A stretch of DNA of 64,000 nt from a virus. The notes beneath the pieces are model-generated. The model had not been told where the DNA came from. It did not search any database and saw only the letters and a list, made by a program, of their open reading frames with translations. A program made the translations under genes and the position numbers. The stretch lies in the IMG/VR virus record IMGVR_UViG_3300033233_000027, positions 1 to 64,000 of that record; one strand, given 5' to 3'. Below are positions 14,966-22,235 of the stretch, piece by piece (position 1 is the stretch's first letter; each line of letters begins with the position of its first letter).

Positions 14966-15217
14966 ATGGAATATACTTCAGGCGAACTGAGACCGTCTCC
15001 AGGTGAAGTGCGCTGGTCGAAGAAAACTTCTGGAGATTGGGGATACGTTGACGGCGCAGCAAAGGTCACGACCAAGATCGGGCCGTTCTCCACGGAACTT
15101 GACTTCTGGATTGAACCGAATGAGATAAAGTTCCTGAGAGAGTTCGCGAATAAGGCTGAGGCGTGGCTGGCTCTTTCGGAAGAGGAGCGAAAGCTACGAG
15201 GAAAGAAGAGAAAGTGA
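14966..15217 (+). CDS. Small protein next to the divergent promoter
   Basis: 83 residues from the ATG at 14966; the longer upstream frame would run through the divergent promoters. Beta-rich (VRWSKKTSGDWGYVDGAAKVTTKIG) then helical with a basic Lys-rich tail (KLRGKKRK). No SD is visible; leaderless translation is possible. Function unknown; the position suggests an early gene. Confidence 0.55.
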   Translation: MEYTSGELRPSPGEVRWSKKTSGDWGYVDGAAKVTTKIGPFSTELDFWIEPNEIKFLREFANKAEAWLALSEEERKLRGKKRK

Positions 15218-15245
15218 TTTATGAGTTCGCAGAATATTTTTGTGC

Positions 15246-15274
15246 TTGACATCGCGTAGCGAGTTAAGATAAAG
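15246..15274 (+). promoter_or_regulatory. Sigma70-like promoter of the replication operon
   Basis: A perfect -35 box TTGACA, 17-base spacer and ATAAAG as -10 (a TAAGAT alternative overlaps). It lies ~140 bases before the first replication-operon gene, leaving room for the structured leader at 15305-15398. Confidence 0.6.
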
Positions 15275-15304
15275 TTCCGACCGTGCAGCTAAGGAAAATG
15301 AATC

Positions 15305-15398
15305 CGACCACTAGAGCCCGGCGCCTGCCCATCAGCCCGCACTCCTTGCTGCACACAAGATCGCGAGCGGGATGACAGGCGCCGTCCTCAGGTGGTCG
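15305..15398 (+). ncRNA. Structured 5' leader with three nested stems
   Basis: Three inverted repeats nest inside one another: CGACCAC/GTGGTCG (15305-15311 with 15392-15398), CGGCGCCTG/CAGGCGCCG (15319-15327 with 15376-15384) and CCCGC/GCGGG (15336-15340 with 15367-15371). Together they form one long interrupted hairpin between the promoter and the SD (GAGGGG) of the first gene. Candidate roles are riboswitch, attenuator, RNA stabiliser or replication-origin structure. No known riboswitch consensus is recognised. Confidence 0.6.
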
Positions 15399-15417
15399 TT
15401 GGTAAGAGGGGTTAACC

Positions 15418-15726
15418 ATGCCGTACAACTGGGGATTCATAAAGGCGTATCCACCACCAGACGACTCTCCACATAGATACCGTTACGACTGGACGGACCC
15501 TAAGGACTCAGATGCCTGGCCGTGCGCCTACTGTGGAGAACTACAAGGCTCTGGTTGGCCAAGTTTCGATATCGGCTCAGAACGGATTTGTCGTAACTGT
15601 CCATTTCGGATGCTTTTCGAACTGCAAAAAGCAAGCCCGCCTGGATGTGGTCTGGTAGTTCCTAGAGAATTCTCAAGTATCCTCCGCTCCATTCACCGAG
15701 GTACGGCTCGTACGAAGAGGGGCTAG
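15418..15726 (+). CDS. Small zinc-ribbon protein at head of replication operon
   Basis: 102 residues with SD GAGGGG. Two CxxC pairs (CAYCGE near residue 36, CRNC near residue 59) predict a zinc ribbon. The N-terminus is Pro/Tyr-rich and the C-terminus basic. It is the first gene after the structured leader and precedes the helicase-loader candidate, so a role in replication or early control is plausible but unproven. Confidence 0.65.
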   Translation: MPYNWGFIKAYPPPDDSPHRYRYDWTDPKDSDAWPCAYCGELQGSGWPSFDIGSERICRNCPFRMLFELQKASPPGCGLVVPREFSSILRSIHRGTARTKRG

Positions 15727-15759
15727 TAACGTAAGCGTAAGGCGAGAGAGGGGTCGGTC

Positions 15760-16569
15760 GTGGAGGGATGGATAAAGCTCTGGCGCAAAATAAGAGAGAA
15801 CGAGATCTGGGCGTTCAAGCCATGGTCATTTGGGCAGGCTTGGGCAGAGATGGTTATGTGCGCCAAGTTTTCTGATTGCGCTATCACGTTCCAAGGCAAC
15901 GTGTTCGATATAAAAAGAGGTCAACTGGTAACTACACTTCGCCAGCTTTCTAGGGACTTTGGGTGGGGGGATCACAGGGTAAAGAGGTACATCGAACTAC
16001 TCAAAAAACGACGCATGATCGACGCACATAACGACGCAGGCTGTATAATTGTAACTATATGCAGATACGATACTTACCAAGGCTCAGACTCAGACTCGAC
16101 GCACCAGTATGTTCAAAGTCGACGCACTGACGACGCACTGACGACGCACGACATAAGAAGGGAAGAAGGAGAAGAAGAGAAGAAGGGAGAAGAGGCGCAC
16201 GAAACACGTATAGGCGCCAGTGAGTCAAACCCGCCGAACGGAGCTCATCCTACCTCCCCAGATTTTATCGACTCTCTAAAGAAGGCAATCCCTGGGTCAT
16301 CGCCTGAAGAAGAGGTCGAACGGCAGCTATTCCAGTTGGCTAAGCGGACGTGCGTTTGCCCAGCCAAGGACGATACCATTCGGAGAACGATCCGTGCCCT
16401 ACGGAAACGTGAGGATGTTGGTACTGCTAGACTGCAACAGTATCTGATGTCTAGGGAATCGGTCGGTCGTCATACGAATGACTGGTTAGACCACTTCAAG
16501 CCACAGAAGAATTTAAGCAACGGAGATATCCAGCATGAGCGAGCGCCAAAGATTGACAAGCGTTACTGA
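15760..16569 (+). CDS. DnaD-like replication initiation / helicase loader
   Basis: 269 residues from GTG with SD GAGAGAGGGG. The N-terminal ~110 residues are the winged-helix domain found in phage replication proteins: WIKLWRKIRENEIW, then RGQLVTTLRQLSRDFGWGDHRVKRYIELLKKRRMI and IITICRYDTYQ. A low-complexity hydrophilic linker follows (Asp/Ser, then Glu/Lys), then a C-terminal helical domain ending in a basic tail. In known phages such proteins bind the origin and load the DnaB helicase, which here is the next gene and overlaps by 35 bases. Confidence 0.85.
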   Translation: MEGWIKLWRKIRENEIWAFKPWSFGQAWAEMVMCAKFSDCAITFQGNVFDIKRGQLVTTLRQLSRDFGWGDHRVKRYIELLKKRRMIDAHNDAGCIIVTICRYDTYQGSDSDSTHQYVQSRRTDDALTTHDIRREEGEEEKKGEEAHETRIGASESNPPNGAHPTSPDFIDSLKKAIPGSSPEEEVERQLFQLAKRTCVCPAKDDTIRRTIRALRKREDVGTARLQQYLMSRESVGRHTNDWLDHFKPQKNLSNGDIQHERAPKIDKRY

Positions 16570-17857
16570 TTCTCCTTGGATCGACGCAGAGCTTGGTGTC
16601 ATTGGAAGCCTTCTGGTCTGGCCAGAAAACCTAGCTGAAGTTGCTGTAATCCTACGGCCAGATGATTTCCTGCATCCACAGTGCAAGGCATTATTCGAAG
16701 CGATGTTGGATACGGATCTAGTTGTTAAGAACGGAAATAAAGAAGAAATCTACGCAACCCGAGTGTGGAATAGGCTATTCGAAAAAGGTAGAGGAGATTT
16801 TGTTGCTAAAGCGTTCATCGCACAATTGATGCAAGACTCCGTACACTCCACCACCGCAGTAGATTATTGTCAGGTCATAATCCGATGGGGAAGAGCCAGA
16901 GCTATGCGCGAGGTGTTTCAGAAAGCCTCTTCTGAAATCGAGATGGCGGCAGAACTTTCTGACGAGTCTCTGGCGGCTTGGGAATCAAAGATACACGAAT
17001 ACGCCGCCAACCGACTCTCACGTACCCCACTTGAGGCTAACGCACTCATGAGGAAGTTGGGTGAGATCCTTGACTCCCCTGCTCCGGAGGCTTCCATCAC
17101 TACTGGACTATTGGACTTAGACCGTGACAGTGATCTGTTTGAGCCAGGCGCGTTCACGGTCATTGCTGGGCGTCCGTCCATGGGGAAGTCAACGCTCATG
17201 CGGAATCTGGTTCACCACATTTCTCCGAACTACAGCACATTGGTCTTCAGCCTAGAAGAATCCAAGGAGATGTTTAGTACGAAGCTCGCCTGTTCCCTTG
17301 CGAAGCTTCCGTACAAAAAAGTTTCAAGGCGGGAACTGTCTGAGATCGATAGGCAGCGGGTTCTCCTTGCGATGGGCATGGTCAGTGAATACAAGCTTCG
17401 AACATCGGACGACTGCCTTTCAACCCGAGAGATCATTGGTGCCATCAAGATGCTCCGCGCAAAGAGCCAGCCTCCTCGAGTAGTCTTAATCGATCATTTC
17501 CAGGCAATGCATCACGAGCGCACCAAGGGCGAAAACGATGTTTCAATGTATACCAGGACGGTTCATAAACTGGCTAGGGCTGCGGTCGAAAATAACTGCG
17601 CTATAGTTCTATTCTGCCAGCTGAATCGTAACTGCGAATACCGGACGGAGCCGCGCCCATATCTCAGCGACCTCCGTGATACGGGTGCGCTTGAGCAGGC
17701 TGCGTGGAATGCCTTATTCATCTGGGCTGAGGATAGGAAAGAGCCGCACCGTTACATCTACGTGGCGAAGCAGCGCAACGGTCCTACGTTTGAGGTAAAA
17801 CTATACTTCGATGGAGAGTACGGGTTATTTGGAAATTCTGTTAAGGAGGGGTTATGA
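16535..17857 (+). CDS. dnaB: Replicative DnaB-family DNA helicase
   Basis: 440 residues. N-terminal DnaB domain (ELGVIGSLLVWPENLAEVAVILRPDDF), then a RecA-fold ATPase: Walker A GRPSMGKST near residue 211, Walker B VVLIDHFQAM near 312, and FCQLNR near 365. Length is close to cellular DnaB. It would act as the ring helicase at the viral fork, unwinding 5' to 3' with ATP. It overlaps the presumed loader upstream and the small gene at 17854, so expression is coupled. Confidence 0.92.
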   Translation: MSERQRLTSVTDSPWIDAELGVIGSLLVWPENLAEVAVILRPDDFLHPQCKALFEAMLDTDLVVKNGNKEEIYATRVWNRLFEKGRGDFVAKAFIAQLMQDSVHSTTAVDYCQVIIRWGRARAMREVFQKASSEIEMAAELSDESLAAWESKIHEYAANRLSRTPLEANALMRKLGEILDSPAPEASITTGLLDLDRDSDLFEPGAFTVIAGRPSMGKSTLMRNLVHHISPNYSTLVFSLEESKEMFSTKLACSLAKLPYKKVSRRELSEIDRQRVLLAMGMVSEYKLRTSDDCLSTREIIGAIKMLRAKSQPPRVVLIDHFQAMHHERTKGENDVSMYTRTVHKLARAAVENNCAIVLFCQLNRNCEYRTEPRPYLSDLRDTGALEQAAWNALFIWAEDRKEPHRYIYVAKQRNGPTFEVKLYFDGEYGLFGNSVKEGL

Positions 17858-18069
17858 CCAAGGAACATCACTTGAAAGTCCTGCGCTCCATTCTGAAAGA
17901 AACAACCGACATGGAGAAAAGGCGTTCCTTGAACACCGCTCTGCTCGCGGTGGATATTTACTATCTTGTTCAAGCAGCACGTATGCAGGAAAAACTGGAT
18001 GCTTCACAAAAAAAGGATGGACAATGTCACGCGCAAAAGATGAAAAAGAATTCGGTGGATCTGAATTGA
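17854..18069 (+). CDS. Small helical protein after dnaB
   Basis: 71 residues; the start overlaps the helicase stop (ATGA), with SD AAGGAGGGG. All-helical and charged, with HHLKVLRSILKETTDMEKRRSL and a basic tail. It overlaps the next coiled-coil gene by 46 bases. Function unknown. Confidence 0.6.
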   Translation: MTKEHHLKVLRSILKETTDMEKRRSLNTALLAVDIYYLVQAARMQEKLDASQKKDGQCHAQKMKKNSVDLN

Positions 18070-18557
18070 AAAATGAGTTGGATGCCACACTGGATAGGGC
18101 GACGGCACTTGCGAAGCAACTGGAGGATGCGAAGCGGACTCTTGAGATTGAGAGATCAAGGGCCCATGGGATGATTACGGCGATGAACAAGGAGGTTCAG
18201 AGATGGAAATCCAGAAAGAGCAGCTCAGGTGAGGAGTGGCGTTCCGCTCACGGATCCGTAAAGCTTGAGAACGGAACCCTGCGTGATGCGCTTGCGAATG
18301 CTGAGGCCCAGTTGGCTGCGGCAAAGTCTGAACTGGCGCAAACCAAGGACGCCCTGTCCAAGGCCTCGCACACGGAGAACGCAATGCGGTCGACGCTTGA
18401 TATCCTTGAGAGAAGATCGAAGAGCGCAGAGACAGAAGCTGCGAAGGTTAGGCAACAGGAAGAGGCTAGGAAGGCTAGAGCGACGGAAAAGCTGGAGCGC
18501 AAGGCTGATCCAGTTGGCGATGCGAGGCCGGTTACGAAAGATGTTGCGCGAAATTAG
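18024..18557 (+). CDS. Coiled-coil protein
   Basis: 177 residues from the ATG at 18024, preceded by AAAGGATGG. Nearly the whole length is coiled coil (ATLDRATALAKQLEDAKRTL; LRDALANAEAQLAAAKSEL), with a basic middle and tail. No catalytic motif. Its place in the replication operon suggests a structural or DNA-associated role. Confidence 0.65.
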   Translation: MSRAKDEKEFGGSELKNELDATLDRATALAKQLEDAKRTLEIERSRAHGMITAMNKEVQRWKSRKSSSGEEWRSAHGSVKLENGTLRDALANAEAQLAAAKSELAQTKDALSKASHTENAMRSTLDILERRSKSAETEAAKVRQQEEARKARATEKLERKADPVGDARPVTKDVARN

Positions 18558-18568
18558 GATTAAACGCA

Positions 18569-18832
18569 GTGCTAAAGAAAACGAGACCGAAGCGTGCTGT
18601 GTCCAAGGCAAAGCGGATCGCCCCAGACATAAATGCTTTTGTTGGGAAGCTAAATCTTGAACAGCGCATGGTTCTGATATCTGGCATACTTACCGTATTC
18701 AAGATACTCACTGGGCCCGCACTCATTTCTGAATGGCTGAATGGGGCACCCACGATCAACACGAAAGTCGCTGGGCCGTGGAGAGGGAAGGGATCTTTCG
18801 GAAAAGGTTTTGGGCCTCAAGGGAGAAGGTAG
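18569..18832 (+). CDS. Small basic protein with one hydrophobic helix
   Basis: 87 residues from GTG. Basic N-terminus (KKTRPKRAVSKAKR), one hydrophobic segment (QRMVLISGILTVFKILTGPAL) and a Gly/Lys/Arg C-terminal tail. It ends exactly one base before the lipid-hydroxylase gene. Could be a small membrane-associated partner of that enzyme (inference). Confidence 0.55.
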   Translation: MLKKTRPKRAVSKAKRIAPDINAFVGKLNLEQRMVLISGILTVFKILTGPALISEWLNGAPTINTKVAGPWRGKGSFGKGFGPQGRR

Positions 18833-19381
18833 ATGGCATCACTGCATGGTGGTTCCGTATGGTGGTATGCGTTCTGGACGGTAGCTGCATTCGTTGGATC
18901 AATTCCGTGGCTTTCCTGTGCGGAATATCTGGTTCACCGTTTCCTGATGCACAGGAAGTTTGTTCCAAAGTTCGCGTGGGAACTCCACAGCCAACACCAC
19001 AAGATTTTCGGATCCGACTATACGTATCACGCACTCGACGATGAGATGGCGCGGCACATCACGTTCGATCCTCGGGACTACATCCTCCTGACCCTAGCGA
19101 ATCTTCCGATATATTGTGCCGTTGAATTCCTGATCCATCGGCCCATTGTGGTCGGGTGCGTTCTGGCCACACTCGCCTATCTGCACAGTTTCCAAGTCTT
19201 GCATCTAGCCTGGCATAGCCCCGCAGATCGTTTCTACGAAGAGCATCGGTGGTTTCTCTGGATGAAGGAGCGCCATCGTCTTCATCACGCAGATACGTCG
19301 AGCCGGTACAACCTGATCGTTCCGATTGTGGACGGTACGCTGATTGCTATCAAGGCACTTCGCAGCAAGAAGTCTGCGTAG
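18833..19381 (+). CDS. Fatty-acid hydroxylase / sterol-desaturase family membrane enzyme
   Basis: 182 residues with four hydrophobic segments and the histidine clusters of the membrane di-iron hydroxylase superfamily: EYLVHRFLMH near residue 27, HSQHHKIF near 48, and HRWFLWMKERHRLHH near 140, with a further HxxxH-like pair between. Family members hydroxylate or desaturate sterols, fatty acids or carotenoids in membranes using O2. The protein is short, like bacterial CrtZ/Cer2-like members. A lipid-modifying enzyme in a viral replication operon is unusual and would fit a virus that alters host lipid or carries its own membrane (inference). Confidence 0.85.
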   Translation: MASLHGGSVWWYAFWTVAAFVGSIPWLSCAEYLVHRFLMHRKFVPKFAWELHSQHHKIFGSDYTYHALDDEMARHITFDPRDYILLTLANLPIYCAVEFLIHRPIVVGCVLATLAYLHSFQVLHLAWHSPADRFYEEHRWFLWMKERHRLHHADTSSRYNLIVPIVDGTLIAIKALRSKKSA

Positions 19382-19407
19382 AACAGATCGTAGGATATCT
19401 CAGAGGC

Positions 19408-19617
19408 ATGATGAAGACAGCGCGAGAAAATGAATGCCCGAATTGCGTCCCGCATAGGATGCACTATGATGGATGTATGGGGGCCGTGTTTGAAAATGGA
19501 GAGATCACCGTCTGCGCATGTAAGCGACCTGAATGCGTGAAGCAACAGAGGGCGTCGGTTAGAGGGATTAAAATCTCCGTAGGTAAATCAAAACAGCGTA
19601 CTTCAAACCAATCATGA
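19408..19617 (+). CDS. Small Cys-rich zinc-binding protein
   Basis: 69 residues; start at 19408 (or 19411), behind CAGAGG. Contains CPNC, then HYDGC and CACKRPEC, enough ligands for one or two zinc sites. It overlaps the next gene as ATGA. Function unknown. Confidence 0.6.
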   Translation: MMKTARENECPNCVPHRMHYDGCMGAVFENGEITVCACKRPECVKQQRASVRGIKISVGKSKQRTSNQS

Positions 19618-19760
19618 ACCACAAATTCAAGCGTCCGAGGACGCAACGTGCAGGCTGTAAAATGTGCAAGGCTTGGAAGTCTAGTCGTCAGGCTGCGCAT
19701 CGGTTACGCGACAAGAGGCAGGACGAACCGAGAGATGAACACCTTTCATACAAATCGTGA
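19614..19760 (+). CDS. Tiny basic CKMC protein
   Basis: 48 residues, starting in the ATGA overlap with the previous stop. Very basic (KFKRPRTQRAGCKMCKAWKS), one CxxC pair, with an Arg-rich helical tail. This RxxGCxxC form is one I recall in small phage proteins. Likely nucleic-acid binding; function unknown. Confidence 0.55.
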   Translation: MNHKFKRPRTQRAGCKMCKAWKSSRQAAHRLRDKRQDEPRDEHLSYKS

Positions 19761-19945
19761 ATGACCAAGAGGGGAACTTTCCACTCATCTGGTTCTGGAA
19801 TCCTCAGCCATTCCCAGGTAGAACCGTGAACCGGAAAGGACAGAGATGTAGAGTGCTGGCGAGAGGAGCGAAGAACAATGTGCTGGTGGAGTTTGTTGAC
19901 GGTTTTAGAGTATGCGCAAGTAGATATGCCGTAAGAAAAGCGTGA
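19757..19945 (+). CDS. Small beta-barrel-like protein
   Basis: 62 residues from GTG, overlapping the upstream stop. RKGQRCRVLARGAKNNVLVEFVDGFRVCASRYAVRK reads like an SH3-type strand pattern. Basic. The next gene overlaps by four bases. Function unknown. Confidence 0.55.
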   Translation: MNDQEGNFPLIWFWNPQPFPGRTVNRKGQRCRVLARGAKNNVLVEFVDGFRVCASRYAVRKA

Positions 19946-20124
19946 AGCAGATGAAGAAAGATCAGATATGGATTAGAATTCCTCTGAGAGAACGCCGCGA
20001 GCGGATCATGTGGATGAAGGCGTGCCTCAGGGTATGGCGGGGGGCGACCAAGAAGAGAGATCATGGACTTGCCCATTTCGCATCGAACGTAGCCTTTGGT
20101 TGCGGTTTGCTCAAGGTCAGTTGA
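19942..20124 (+). CDS. Small basic protein
   Basis: 60 residues, GTG start in a GTGA overlap (an ATG at 19951 is an alternative). Arg/Lys-rich (RIPLRERRERIMWMKACLRVWRG). No motif; included because it continues the chain of overlapping genes. Confidence 0.45.
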   Translation: MKQMKKDQIWIRIPLRERRERIMWMKACLRVWRGATKKRDHGLAHFASNVAFGCGLLKVS

Positions 20125-20141
20125 GGGAGGATAAGCCGCGC

Positions 20142-20387
20142 ATGATAAAGACTGTTTTCTTGTTCGCAAACGGAAACGTAGCCTGCTGCGATGAACATGG
20201 CCAGCAAGTTCCAGAAGAGAACAACTCTGCGTGGTTTCATGTACTCCAGGATAAGCTGGATCGAGGGGTGATTTCTGAGGATACAGAACTGTATATGGCT
20301 GGCTGGGAATCCAGAGATGGGAAGAAGTCCATGACCGTCTTTGATCTTATGGTGCGAGGAAATCTTGAGAAAAAGGAGAATGGATGA
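20142..20387 (+). CDS. Small protein of unknown function
   Basis: 81 residues, start at 20142 behind GGGAGGATAAG. Beta N-terminus (IKTVFLFANGNVACCDEHG) and an acidic helical body. Overlaps the next gene as ATGA. No family recognised. Confidence 0.55.
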   Translation: MIKTVFLFANGNVACCDEHGQQVPEENNSAWFHVLQDKLDRGVISEDTELYMAGWESRDGKKSMTVFDLMVRGNLEKKENG

Positions 20388-20629
20388 ATCCGCTCGCGCA
20401 ATCTAGGGGCAACGAAAAGAAGATGGGAGCAGAGGAGTTCATGGGGAAAAGGCTGGCTAGGCTAGTGGTCCACTCTTCCATCGATGATGATGGCTACCCC
20501 ACGTCCAACATCGTTGGTGGAATATGCTGGAACTGCTGGAAGACGGCACGAGAAATTATGGATTGCAAGATGGGAGATGTCTGCAACGAGTCCAATAAGA
20601 AGTGGGCAGCTATGGGGAATACCCAGTAG
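20384..20629 (+). CDS. Small protein with CWNCW motif
   Basis: 81 residues; a single CWNC pair near residue 49 and two further cysteines (MDCKMGDVC) suggest one zinc site. SD AAAAAGGAG. It ends the first part of the operon before a 318-base gap. Confidence 0.55.
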   Translation: MNPLAQSRGNEKKMGAEEFMGKRLARLVVHSSIDDDGYPTSNIVGGICWNCWKTAREIMDCKMGDVCNESNKKWAAMGNTQ

Positions 20630-20947
20630 CCTCTAGGCAAGCATTCCCTTGCGTCAACCCCGTGGTACTGGTGTACGATGCGTTGCCACTGCACATTTCT
20701 AATGAATTGTGCAGTGACTGCATAGAAGAACTGAAATGTGCAGTGTACTTGCCTGTGGCCTAGCCTATACCCCGGTGCCACGCATCGGACGCGGAGCTCG
20801 CCAGTTTGAATCTGTCTATGCCAACTCCTTTCTCAGTTTCCAGTCTGGACAGGACCGTCCGTTCTCGGTATAACTTCCGAAAATCTGGTAGATCAGGAGT
20901 CAGCCACCTGCAATAGGAACAGCTTCTCTTTTGAAGAACTGAATTTT
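20630..20947. promoter_or_regulatory. 318-base gap with repeated TGTGCAGT sites
   Basis: No credible gene here. An inverted pair ACTGCACA (20688-20695) and TGTGCAGT (20708-20715) can form an 8-base stem with a 12-base loop, and a third copy sits in AAATGTGCAGTG at 20734-20745; the first copy read on the minus strand also gives AAATGTGCAGTG. Three copies in 60 bases suggest binding sites for a regulator or initiator, or an origin. No promoter boxes could be fixed. Confidence 0.5.
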
Positions 20948-21202
20948 ATGCCAAGCCGAACATTTGAAATCGTAGTCGAGGCCGTGTACCCAGGGATGTC
21001 TTCCATCATCATTTCTGTGAACGGAAGAAGGCATCTCATGCCATCCGCGCTCTTGCCGGCCACGCAGGAATGGTTCAACGAGATGACTGGCCGACCACTG
21101 GTCTTCTCCATTTCTGCGGAGGAACAGCGTAGCACGACCGAGAGAACCATTGAGGGTGCTGGATCCTCTTCATCCAACGAAGTCACCGTGAGCGCAACAT
21201 GA
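20948..21202 (+). CDS. Small beta-rich protein
   Basis: 84 residues beginning PSRTFEIVVEAVYPGMSSIIISVNGRRHLMPSALLP, a beta pattern, then a Ser/Glu-rich tail. Weak SD. The stop overlaps the next start (ATGA). Function unknown. Confidence 0.55.
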   Translation: MPSRTFEIVVEAVYPGMSSIIISVNGRRHLMPSALLPATQEWFNEMTGRPLVFSISAEEQRSTTERTIEGAGSSSSNEVTVSAT

Positions 21203-21357
21203 AGACTGCGAAATGCGAGAAAACTGGCGACAGGGAATACTGGTCAAGTATAGCCGTAGGTGCGGCAGAAGTACGATCTCAGGCTTTTGCGAACTCCGTG
21301 AAATTTTCTTTGTGGCTGAACAAGTCGAGGGAGAGACGTAAGCCAACGAAGAAATAG
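21199..21357 (+). CDS. Tiny basic protein
   Basis: 52 residues starting in the ATGA overlap. Lys/Arg-rich ends with a short hydrophobic centre (YWSSIAVGAAEV) and C-terminal KSRERRKPTKK. Function unknown. Confidence 0.45.
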   Translation: MKTAKCEKTGDREYWSSIAVGAAEVRSQAFANSVKFSLWLNKSRERRKPTKK

Positions 21358-21381
21358 CTTTGGCGAATCGGAGCGGGAGGG

Positions 21382-22083
21382 GTGGTGGATCAGCTCGTAC
21401 TAATCATGGCTCAAGGCAAACAGGAAAGGCTTCCGATCTCCACCTACGGATACAAACAACTCCTCCGCATCGGAAACGAAAGCATCATCGTAAGGCAGAT
21501 TAGGCTTCTACGGGAAGCGGGCGCGTCGGACATTCGCATCGTGGCTGAGGAGACGCGCCCATGGCGTGAAGTGTCCAAATTGCTGTGCGTTCAGTTGTAT
21601 CCGCTGCGCATACCAGGCGACTGCATTCTCAGCGGAGTGAGCGCGTGTCTGGATAGGCTGGCACCATCTGAACGTCGCCCAATTCTTTTCATGCTTGGCG
21701 ATGTCATATTCTCTCGGGCTTTGATGCATTCCGTGTTGAGTGATCGCGGTGAGATCAGGATCTTTGCCAGAAAGGGCCCGAATCCCGCGACGGACAAATT
21801 GGATGGAGAAGCGTTTGCATTGCGTGTATCTGATGCGGCAAAGAAACCAGTGGCCGCATTGTCTCAGTCTCGCTCACACGCCTCTGGTTCCAACGGAAAA
21901 CTATTTGATCTCGCAGCAGCACTGGTCATCTCCAGATTGTTCGGTGGAGAACCGATTCATCCGACGCAGCCAACAGACTGGAGCGATGACGTGGATTGCG
22001 TTGAAGACCTTGCGCGGCTTCCGGTTTTGGAGAAATTAGCAGTAGAAGATGACGCAGCATTCATCAATGCGCGAATCGCTTGA
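21382..22083 (+). CDS. GT-A-fold nucleotidyltransferase
   Basis: 233 residues from GTG with SD GGGAGGG. The start LVLIMAQGKQERLP is a variant of the LAGGxGxRL nucleotide-binding loop of sugar-phosphate and MobA-like nucleotidyltransferases; KQLLRIGNESIIVRQIRLLREAGASDIRIV and MLGDVIFS (the metal-binding region) follow as expected. It would make an activated sugar or cofactor from NTP. Glycans attached by the family-2 enzyme at 12449 are one possible destination (inference). Length is normal for the family core. Confidence 0.8.
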   Translation: MVDQLVLIMAQGKQERLPISTYGYKQLLRIGNESIIVRQIRLLREAGASDIRIVAEETRPWREVSKLLCVQLYPLRIPGDCILSGVSACLDRLAPSERRPILFMLGDVIFSRALMHSVLSDRGEIRIFARKGPNPATDKLDGEAFALRVSDAAKKPVAALSQSRSHASGSNGKLFDLAAALVISRLFGGEPIHPTQPTDWSDDVDCVEDLARLPVLEKLAVEDDAAFINARIA

Positions 22084-22115
22084 TTCTCGCCTACTATTGT
22101 GTGTCCGTTTTTATA

Positions 22116-22144
22116 TTGACAATACCTCTCCATGGGCGTAGAAA
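22116..22144 (+). promoter_or_regulatory. Sigma70-like promoter of the virion module
   Basis: TTGACA, 17-base spacer, TAGAAA, in the 152-base gap after the nucleotidyltransferase and ~90 bases before the 700-residue gene. Perfect -35 and 4 of 6 at -10. A GC-rich segment follows in the leader. Confidence 0.6.
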
Positions 22145-22235
22145 TGACACATCGGAACCACTGGCTCCTCCCCGGGCCGACCGATCTAGTCCGACCTGCG
22201 AGCCAGCCCTTGCGAGAGAGAAACGAGAGGGCTGG

